In this document: one piece after another, positions 56,167 through 64,000 of the stretch
Layout: each line of letters starts with the position of its first letter
How positions within the stretch are numbered: position 1 is the stretch's first letter
DNA from: Haliotis asinina
Taxonomy: Eukaryota; Mollusca; Gastropoda; Lepetellida; Haliotidae
Direction of reading: 5' to 3'
Assembly (NCBI RefSeq): GCF_037392515.1
Contig: NC_090288.1
Location: 620,001 to 684,000, forward strand
DNA length: 64,000 bases
Program-made: the position numbers and the translations under genes
The notes under the pieces: model-generated
The model's input: only the letters and a program-made list of their open reading frames with translations
Database searches by the model: none
Told to the model about the DNA's origin: nothing

Positions 56167-57458
56167 TTAAAGGTCACATGCAACGTAAAACACAACTTTG
56201 CAGATTCTGGCACCTTTCGGTATGTGCTTACCGAAACAAATCATAAAAATGCCAATTCAACCTATAAAGTTAAAAAAACGCGATGTAAAAAAAGCCCGCG
56301 AAATCGGAGTTCAAACGTTTCACTCAATTCCCCCCCAGCGCTGGGGGGAAAAACTGGTTTCAACAGCTGTGCTGCGCTGCGTCCATAACGCATGCGCAGT
56401 GAATAGGTTTGCGGAGCTTGAAACAGTATGCATGCCCAGCGTCTGAGGTCATGAGCAGTAGTCTAATCTTAGTTGTGTACACAAACAAATAAATAATCTA
56501 CTCGTTATGTAAAACAACTTGTTGATTGTGGTAACCTGTCTCTGTCACACAGAAAGCTCAGTGTCTGGTTTATTCACACCTATATGTCTGCCAGCCTGTC
56601 TGCTAAAGACAAGATGCAGTACACAGCTTCAATCATTGACCACGTGCAATTTGAACTTAACACCTATCAGACTATACGACATAAAGAAAATAAATTGATT
56701 TATGACTCGTGCACCCGAGTCCCGTCTCTGCCACATTATGTAATTAGGCACGTGTGATACACATGACATGTTTTTATGACTGTGGGTTGCAAACAACTTC
56801 ATTCACTTTTTTCGGATGACTGGATCTGACGGAAACTGGTGCAAACTCTTGTCAGTTTCAAGTCCTGCTTTGTACTTGGACGAATGACAGATTCCAGCCA
56901 CGCAGTAGTTTACCATCTCTACTGACATGATTTTTGATTGGATCGAGCGCAAATTCAGAGAACATATATTTTCAAAACCCAACATCTCTATAGGCCCTAT
57001 ACATTCTTCATGAATAACGACTTATTTTAGTGTGTATGATTTTGTTTGACAACAGTATATGGATCCATACTGAAACGACGCATGAAGTACACAAAAGAAG
57101 ATGTTATCCATAAAGAATCTTACTTTCTTGTGACTGGGTATACTTCTAAAATGCCCACCCATCAAACAGATCATCTTTCTGTACACACAATGAACCCTCA
57201 GCATATCAGCAAATGAAACAGCCAATCAGAAGCCGTTGTTACACTTCAGTGCACATCCACCCGCTATGACTGGATTCGGTCTCCCGAGGGCTTCGTTTCG
57301 GGGGGAAGTAAGCCCAAGTACAAAATATTGCACTTTTGAATCGCGATTATAATTTTGTGTATTTGGTTTTTAAAAAGCAACAATGTATATTATATGTCAT
57401 GAATAAGTGTGAAATGTGTTTTAATTATGTTTGATTTTTGGTTGCATGTGACCTTTAA
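56167..57458 (-). mobile_element. Kolobok-like DNA transposon with THAP remnant
   Basis: TTAA at 56167-56170 and 57455-57458 flanks perfect terminal inverted repeats AGGTCACATGCAAC and GTTGCATGTGACCT. The element is 1284 bp. On the minus strand it carries a THAP-like fragment (see 56803-56940). TTAA duplications with a THAP domain fit the Kolobok superfamily; piggyBac shares TTAA but lacks THAP. No transposase core remains. Confidence 0.7.
56803..56940 (-). pseudogene. THAP zinc-finger fragment
   Basis: VNYCVAGICHSSKYKAGL, then SLHQFPSDPVIRKK, matches the THAP start (C..xGC.....g.sfh.FP.dp..r..W). The stop after RKK removes the Trp and the later Cys and His ligands. It lies inside the TTAA-flanked element. 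Confidence 0.6.
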
Positions 57459-57724
57459 GATAATCTCTTACTGTGTGGTATTTGTGAGGTCAGGCATTAT
57501 CATTCATGAATATGGGGCGACCTGCAAGTGCGAGATTGTCAAAACGAGGCACGACTTTTCCCCCAGGGAGCTAATTTTGGTAGCTTTGTCCATTGAGGGT
57601 GCCTTTGACTTGGGTAAGATCAAGCTTACAACTGTAAGAACAACAGCCCCAGACCATCACATTATACAAATGGAATTACTGCCTGGACGTTGTGTTTATG
57701 GGAGGCGGGTGGTCGTGCATGCCA

Positions 57725-58570
57725 TGTCCAGGCTCTCCCATTAACCACCCTGTGCTCTCTTATCAATTGTCTGAATACCTAATGTCGTATCCAGGCTCTC
57801 CCATTAACCACCCTGTGCTCTCTTATCAATTGTCTGAATACCTAATGTCGTATACAGGCTCTCCCATTAACCACCCTGTGCTCTCTTATCAATTGTCTGA
57901 ATACCTAATGTCGTATCCAGGCTCTCCCGTTAACCACCCTGTGCTCTCTTATCAATTGTCTGAATACCTAATGTCGTATCCAGGCTCTCCCGTTAACCAC
58001 CCTATGCTCTCTTATCAATTGTCTGAATACCTAATGTCGTATCCAGGCTCTCCCATTAACCACCCTGTGCTCTCTTATCAATTGTCTGAATACCTAATGT
58101 CGTATCCAGGCTCTCCCATTAACCACCCTGTGCTCTCTTATCAATTGTCTGAATACCTAATGTCGTATCCAGGCTCTCCCATTAACCACCCTGTGCTCTC
58201 TTATCAATTGTCTGAATACCTAATGTCGTATCCAGGCTCTCCCGTTAACCACCCTGTGCTCTCTTATCAATTGTCTGAATACCTAATGTCGTATCCAGGC
58301 TCTCCCGTTAACCACCCTCTGCTCTCTTATCAATTGTCTGAATACCTAATGTCGTATCCAGGCTCTCCCATTAACCACCCTGTGCTCTCTTATCAATTGT
58401 CTGAATACCTAATGTCGTATCCAGGCTCTCCCATTAACCACCCTGTGCTCTCTTATCAATTGTCTGAATACCTAATGTCGTATCCAGGCTCTCCCATTAA
58501 CCACCCTGTGCTCTCTTATCAATTGTCTGAATACCTAATGTCGTATCCAGGCTCTCCCATCAACTACTTT
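57725..58570. repeat. 63-bp tandem array with a 293-codon open frame
   Basis: About 13 copies run GTATCCAGGCTCTCCCATTA, ACCACCCTGTGCTCTC, TTATCAATTGTCTGAATACC, TAATGTC. Since 63 is a multiple of three, the plus frame 57692-58573 stays open as YPGSPINHPVLSYQLSEYLMS. Substitutions between copies are few (ATT/GTT, GTG/ATG/CTG). No splice, homology or expression evidence supports coding. Confidence 0.9.
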
Positions 58571-58574
58571 TAGC

Positions 58575-59740
58575 AACCAACATGTGCTCTCTGCCACCAG
58601 ACATAGACATACTGTAGACAATAGATGACTGTTTGCACTGGAGTTACCGGATGTATGTTACTTCCCGTTTGACAAGCTGACCACTTAATGATAATCCCTC
58701 AAACAAATCGGCGGTCAATCTGAAATGCTTGTGGCTAAACGAAACGGTAGCCTTTGTGTTTTTATTACCACCGTCCGGTTACAGGCGGACATGCATTAGG
58801 CAATTTATGAGAATATTTTGTCAACCAGGAACAAACCGCGAAATAAAAAAGGGATAATGGTGGCAACAATTTACAACTGCTACGCGTTTGTCTGATGTAT
58901 AAGGAGATGCAGTTTGACTCTCATTGTTGTTTCTATGTTCGTTACATGTTGAAAGTGTTTTGTGATTACTGTTTTAGATGTCGGTAACTTCAAATCATAT
59001 AAATTATTTCAGATGTTCGGCTAATAGACTTACGTTCATTGGTTTAGTTATCGTTCAATATATTGTGAAATTATTAAAATGTTTGGGAAGGTTTGAAACC
59101 TGTGTACACTTACACGTATGTAAAACTATTATGTATGTTGTATAGCGCTTGTATTAAAATGAGTGAAGGCACCACCGTAAAACATCAACAATACGTATAA
59201 TAGTTAATGTTGCATTGTTTTAAGTTGAGGTTACCAATAGAAATCTAATGTGTTAGCGTATGTTTGTGTATTGCATGTGCCATTCTGTAAACTTTAAAAC
59301 TTGTTCCAGCAAGGTATTACACAAACGTATATTGTCCAACTTACGTTGATGTTTTGATAAGTATAATGTTATGTATATGAGTACAAATGTTCATATCATT
59401 TATTTGTAATAATGTACCTTATCATGTGTTCATATACATATGTATATTTAAATATATATAACTGAATTGAAATACAATATTTATCTAATGTTTAAAACGC
59501 TGGTGTTCTTCTAAGCTTGATAGTTATGAAGATGAATATTACATGTTCAAGCCAATTGTAATATTGCATGATTGTTCTCATATCTTCATATATTGATTTG
59601 AATTGAAATGATTATTAAAGTCACTCTGCATCTGAATAAACCTTGGAACGCTGGCAACTTTTATGACATCATTATCCTGAATTCATCTGGTTTATGTTAA
59701 GGCGAAAAATACCGTGAGACAGCACGTGTTCAATAGTTAG
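58575..59740. other. AT-rich intergenic sequence
   Basis: No gene, element or motif is recognised. Long AT-rich runs and ATGTATATG-like stretches are present. Confidence 0.5.
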
Positions 59741-59743
59741 ACA

Positions 59744-60439
59744 GTGGACAAAAGTCGTTTTCAGATTGTAATGAGACGACACCTGGCAACTTTGATGTTT
59801 TCATGCGGTGGGGTTATCATGTGTGATGGGCTGTCACATGCCACTTTCATAACATGCCCATGTGTTTTTGAATGTTACATCTTTATAGCATCACCTCGTG
59901 TTGCAACTATGTTTACCGGATTTCCTCAATGTTGTATTTTGGGGTCAACTTTTAATGTTGAAGTTGTTGGTGCTAAACTTATGAGCAGGTGTAAAGATAC
60001 CAAGGTCAGTTTGTCAGATATTTGCACCTTGCGTTTTAGTCCTTTGCAGAAAAGATATAGTACAGAGAACGGACGAAAGAAGACCATTCACCGACCCCAT
60101 GAACCAGCAGAAAGCGGAAACAACGATGACGTCAAGACCAACCGATCGTTACTTTTGTGTGAGAGGTATGGAGCAGAAGGCCAGGCGCTAGGAATGTTTG
60201 ATACGTCTAACCAAACACTGATGTTGATAGTGAGAATACTTCAAACAAACGACTTCCACTTTATTTCTAGCATCCCTTTTGGTGCCATATGTGATGCCTT
60301 CTTACTTCCCCAGCAGCTTGCCCTGAATGTCGCTGTCTGTGTTAAACTGGGGTGCTATATCAAACACTGCAGTGGACCCTTGTCTGCTTGTAATACTTAC
60401 GCCCTTAAGTATAATTTTGTGTTTTTATCAGAATGTTGA
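59744..60439 (+). other. Open frame of 231 codons, function unknown
   Basis: A plus-strand open frame precedes the collagen-Ig gene. It is Cys-rich (FITCPCVFECYIFIA) but shows no family I recognise, no repeats and no clear signal peptide. It may be chance, or 5' UTR or promoter sequence of the next gene. Confidence 0.15.
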
Positions 60440-60543
60440 AACAACACATCTGCCAGATGACAGTCGTGGCGGTCCCAGATAACGCCAGTACTGCGAGAAG
60501 TGCCGTCTGGTCAGCTTTGATAAGACTTTATTCTTGCGAAACA

Positions 60544-61566
60544 ATGGCGTCTGACAGTGTTGGAAAGTCTGTGATATTTCTGACCATCTTTGTTGTCCTC
60601 AACACCATCGCCCTCGTTGTGGTGTCTTTCCTGCAGTACAGCAACATGAACAGCCTCCAGCTTCAAGATTCAGATCTTGAAAGTGACCTTGAATTCCTAC
60701 TGCACGACGGTGAGCATGGTGTTAGTCTCATGTTTGAGCTGTCTTCTGGTGTGAAGCGAGATGTGTCTGAGTCACTCGCCCGCAGCAGACGATCAGGTCT
60801 GGAGGATGTTTTTCTGAGTCTCCTACAGACGGAAGAACGTGTAATTGAGCGACACTGCAAGAACACCACCAAGGTCTGCAAGCAAGGTGAGAAGGGGGCG
60901 ACGGGCAAACCTGGTCATCGGGGAACCAGAGGGGTCAAGGGCGTGGTCGGACTGAAGTGGGGCGAAGGGTACCAAGGTCCAGAGGGAGATAAGGGTACCT
61001 CGGGTCCACCAGGGGAAGTAGGCGCTGCTGGGACAACAGGTCCTACAGGAACTCCCGGGGCTACGGGGCTTCCAGGGGAGAAGGGCGACCCAGGCTTGCA
61101 GGGAGCGAGGGGACAGAAGGGGGAGCCTGGAAGCCCAGGGGTGAGAGGAGACGCAGGGCAGAGAGGTGCACAAGGAATCACAGCTCAGGCAGGTTCTAAA
61201 GGTGAGGTGGGACCGAGAGGAGTTGATGGGGACCCGGGCGTGGCTGGACTTAAAGGGGAAACCGGAAACATGGGAGTGAGGGGCGGTGACGCTGACAAGC
61301 TTAAGGGTGGGTGCGAGTGCCTCAAGAAGCCGTCAATATTTGGACCAGACAGTGAGAAACTGGTTGTACCATACGGTGCCGCAGCGACACTCAACTGTAG
61401 CTCCAGCGGCATACCCCCGCCAGACATCACATGGATGGGGAATGGAAACAAAGCTCCATCTTACACTATACCCGTTGTGACGTCATTCGATTATCGTTCG
61501 TACCAATGTGTTGCCTCTAATGTGTTTGGAACGGACACGAAAAATATCACGATTAGCCGCCCATGA
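60544..61566 (+). CDS. Type II membrane protein with collagen repeats and an Ig domain
   Basis: The chosen ATG at 60544 (ACAATGGCG context) gives 340 residues; an in-frame ATG at 60433 would add 37 before the membrane anchor. Residues 8-31 are a hydrophobic segment (IFLTIFVVLNTIALVVVSFL) with a short cytoplasmic N terminus. R80-S-R-R83 is a furin-type site. C105 and C112 precede about 45 Gly-X-Y triplets (about 115-249) with small interruptions. C257 and C259 follow. Residues 263-338 form an I-set-like Ig domain with C285, W297 and Y320-Q-C322, plus NCS and NIT sequons. The layout resembles gliomedin, colmedins and ectodysplasin, but with Ig in place of olfactomedin or TNF. It is probably a shed or cell-surface trimer; function is inferred only. 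The gene has no introns in the coding region. Confidence 0.85.
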   Translation: MASDSVGKSVIFLTIFVVLNTIALVVVSFLQYSNMNSLQLQDSDLESDLEFLLHDGEHGVSLMFELSSGVKRDVSESLARSRRSGLEDVFLSLLQTEERVIERHCKNTTKVCKQGEKGATGKPGHRGTRGVKGVVGLKWGEGYQGPEGDKGTSGPPGEVGAAGTTGPTGTPGATGLPGEKGDPGLQGARGQKGEPGSPGVRGDAGQRGAQGITAQAGSKGEVGPRGVDGDPGVAGLKGETGNMGVRGGDADKLKGGCECLKKPSIFGPDSEKLVVPYGAAATLNCSSSGIPPPDITWMGNGNKAPSYTIPVVTSFDYRSYQCVASNVFGTDTKNITISRP

Positions 61567-61593
61567 TGTGACTCTTGTGAACCCGATGATCCG

Positions 61594-61599
61594 AATAAA
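61594..61599 (+). terminator. Polyadenylation signal of the collagen-Ig gene
   Basis: AATAAA 28 bases after the stop codon. The Tc1-like element starts at most a few tens of bases further on. Confidence 0.65.
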
Positions 61600-61639
61600 G
61601 CGTCTGCCTGATGCGTTTGTAGTACTATGTTCAGAGTGG

Positions 61640-62523
61640 AATGGTTCACCCAGCTCAGCTGAAGTATCACGATGACCTGTGCAGGCAGACTGTCAAAGCA
61701 CCTGTCGCCTCTGTGCAAGGTCAAGGCTTGTCGCAAGCCAAGGTAATCTGTCAACTGCGTTCTGCAAGTATGCGATAACAGCTCTGGAACGATGAGGCCT
61801 AGCATTATCGTCAATAAATACTGACCGACTGGCGAGGGGGTGGTTATCAAAATGCGGGACAACAGCAGCTTCCAGTACTTCCTGTGGGTATCTCTGACCA
61901 TTGAGCGTCTCATGAATGGTAATGAGATTCACCTTACAGTCATAGGAGATACACCCTACACCATTACACATTCATCGACAAAGGGTTCAGCTGCATGAAT
62001 CATCCGCTGTTGATAAGCCTCATTACTCCTTCTCCAAACTCGCCAACGGCCATCAGTAACACGAAGAAGAAAACGACTTTCATCGGACCAGTGGATCCTG
62101 CGCCATGTCCTCAGATCGTGATTTTGCCGTTGATTACACCACGACAAACGTTGAGTCTTGTGTCTATCAGTGAGCAGAGGGACGTCTAATTGGACGACGT
62201 GCACGGAGTCCAGCGGACCCGAGCCTCTTTCGGATGGTGCTGGTTGAGAGAAAAAAATCCACTCTCCATTGTTCTTTGAGATCTTTGGCACTGGTAATGT
62301 CTTGCGTCTCACTAGACGAACTAGGGCACGGTCATCTCGGCCTTCCTGATCGTGGACGATCCTTGACGTAACCAGTGACCGCATGTTTCCTTACAAGGGA
62401 ACTAATGACAGTGTGATTGATGTTCAGTCTGGACCCAATGATGAGACAGGACAAACCAGCTTCATGCATGCCAATAATCTGCCATCTGGTAGTTTCAGAA
62501 CGCCTACGCCTCGGCATGTCCAA
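61640..62523 (-). pseudogene. Tc1/mariner-like transposase, frameshifted
   Basis: On the minus strand the order is: N-terminal helix-turn-helix (RRRRSETTRWQIIGMHEAGL, then VTGYVKDRPRSGRPR, the Tc1 paired-like domain ending), then a segment with KTQRLSWCNQRQNHDL and WSDESRFLL (first catalytic Asp), then VFIDDNARPHRSRAVIAYL (second catalytic Asp) and LPWLATSLDL. The region with NPIEHLWD and the third acidic residue is lost after SLDL. At least three frame changes (near 62335, 62200 and 61965) break the gene. No confident terminal inverted repeats were found. Confidence 0.8.
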
Positions 62524-62649
62524 AAGAGTTCAATTTCAGCACGGTCCACTTATTGATGCGACGATAAGAAAGCAATGATAATACTTCATTTCACCTTGTT
62601 ATACCCCTCAGTCGCTTGTACCATGACAGAACTTTAACATGAAAAGCAT

Positions 62650-62728
62650 GCATGTGTGTTAGTGTGTGTGTGTTAGTGTGTGTGTTAGTGTTAGTGTGTG
62701 TTAGTGTTAGTGTGTGTTAGTGTTAGTG

Positions 62729-62794
<66 letters not shown>

Positions 62795-62812
62795 TGCATG
62801 TATGTATGTGTT
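62650..62812. repeat. (TG)n microsatellite
   Basis: GTGTTAGTGTGTG-type sequence passes into a pure TG run of more than 50 bases, then TGTATG variants. Confidence 0.95.
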
Positions 62813-62845
62813 GTTTGAATGGGCTTGGTTTGGTTAGTTTCTTGT

Positions 62846-63085
62846 TTTACGCCGCACTCAGCAATATTCTAACTCTGTGACGACAGTCTGTAAGTAATCG
62901 AGTCTGGACTAGACAATGCAGTGATTAACAGTCTGGGCATTGATCTGCACAGATGGGATACGATGACATGTGTCAATTATGTCAGCGTGCCTGACCACCC
63001 GATCCCTACAGTCGCCTCTTACGACAAACAGGGGTTGCTGAAAATCAAGCCTAACCCGGATCATCACCGCTTTGCTAGTATCGGA
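62846..63085 (-). mobile_element. Gastropod-type SINE copy 2, inverted
   Basis: The reverse complement shows TTCAGCAACCC, TAAGAGGCGACT, GGGTGGTCAGGC, TTGACACATGTCATCG and TTGCTGAGTGCGGCGTAAAA, in the same order as the copy at 297-566. Confidence 0.78.
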
Positions 63086-63119
63086 GATAAATTGGTAACG
63101 CCAACCCACCTCCATCTAC

Positions 63120-63690
63120 ACACAGTTGGGCTGGCCGGCATACAAACAAACAAACAAAACACATATGTACGCACATACATGCAAACACAGAATAACAGAC
63201 AAACACAGACACATTTTCAGACACCTGCACGTTGCCTGGGAACCTGGGGGCATTGTGTGTGATCGTGGGGACATTACGTGTGATCATGGGGGCATTGTGT
63301 GTTGAACCCACCTTATTCCTCCCAGCTACACCTTGATTTAACTAAAATCCTCTGAACATCTGGTAATGACTGGCACCATTGCTACGACCTGGCTACATAG
63401 CCCGGGTTGTGTTTCATGTTTACATACATCTTAAGAATCATTATTTACGTAGGCATTTCATCAAGATTAATCCTTGGATTAAGAAACTCTCTGTCTCAAG
63501 CAGAACTCAAAACATATATTTTACATCAATATTTACCGTGCAATGCCGAATAATTAGTCGCTTATAGTCTCAGGTTAAATGATTTGAAGAGGTTTGAGTT
63601 TACAGATAACAGTAATCCCAACCTAGGAAAAAATAACAAACAAACACATGGAACAGATATTTATTACAACATAATGGATAATTATCACAC
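63120..63690. other. Intergenic sequence without a recognised gene
   Basis: Contains CAAACAAACAAAC and a short GGGGGCATTGTGTGTGATC duplication near 63248-63300; nothing else is evident. Confidence 0.4.
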
Positions 63691-63691
63691 A

Positions 63692-63726
<35 letters not shown>

Positions 63727-63738
63727 GGAGAGAAAGAG

Positions 63739-63770
<32 letters not shown>

Positions 63771-63772
63771 CT
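63688..63772. repeat. Compound (CA)n(GA)n microsatellite
   Basis: ACACACACAC runs directly into AGAGAGAG with a few interruptions. Confidence 0.95.
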
Positions 63773-64000
63773 ATGAAAGACTTTGTAGGTAGAAAAATTA
63801 CATAAAATACTTCAGCGTCATATTTGAGTTCTATCACGGGGCTTTAGTCCACGAATAGTTCCATGTAAACATTCAACTTGAAACCATCAGTGAAAATTAA
63901 CAGTAATGGAAACCCCAACTAGACTAATGTTCCTGCTCCAGGAGAATCATAATGCGTGTACACTTATCCACCCAAACCTCCATACCTAAACCTTCCCATA
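63773..64000. other. Terminal sequence, no feature seen
   Basis: No open frame, repeat or motif supports a call. Confidence 0.4.

Overview
The window is animal genomic DNA, most likely from a gastropod mollusc. The basis is spliced genes with GT-AG introns, AATAAA signals, dense minisatellites, and two copies of a SINE whose 3' part ends in the ACTCACTCACT tail. I recognise that SINE from abalone (Haliotis) and relatives. The genus is inference from memory, not a search.

One gene dominates. Positions 645-53704 (+) hold a complete NOL8 (nucleolar protein 8) coding region in 16 exons, about 1122 codons. It has an N-terminal RRM, a long acidic and basic middle exon (44070-45710) with two TDEI motifs, and the conserved C-terminal NOL8 block. 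All 15 junctions keep the reading frame. The last exon is followed within 30 bases by AATAAA. Only about 3.4 kb of the 53 kb is coding.

The introns are a museum of tandem repeats and retroelements. Intron 2 (25.6 kb) carries a 59/63-bp array and then about 22.5 kb of a 39-bp repeat with higher-order duplications. Intron 4 has a 15-bp array and a truncated DIRS retrotransposon (31320-36428) with inverted terminal repeats and an internal complementary region. Intron 5 holds a second, older DIRS element, DIRS-type pol remnants of another copy, and a 150-bp array made from pol plus half of the complementary region. Intron 6 has a foldback element with a tandem core. Intron 15 has a tRNA-derived SINE and a G-rich 63-bp array. 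At several junctions the splice site itself is repeated: exon 12 donor, exon 10 acceptor, and GTGAGT or GTAAGT motifs behind exons 2 and 7.

Downstream of NOL8 (53.8-60 kb) lie low-complexity repeats, a THAP-bearing DNA transposon flanked by TTAA (Kolobok-like), a 63-bp array and AT-rich DNA. A single-exon gene at 60544-61566 (+) encodes a predicted type II membrane protein with a furin site, collagen repeats and one Ig domain. A broken Tc1-like transposase on the minus strand, a second SINE copy and microsatellites close the window. No CRISPR, rRNA or functional tRNA gene was seen.
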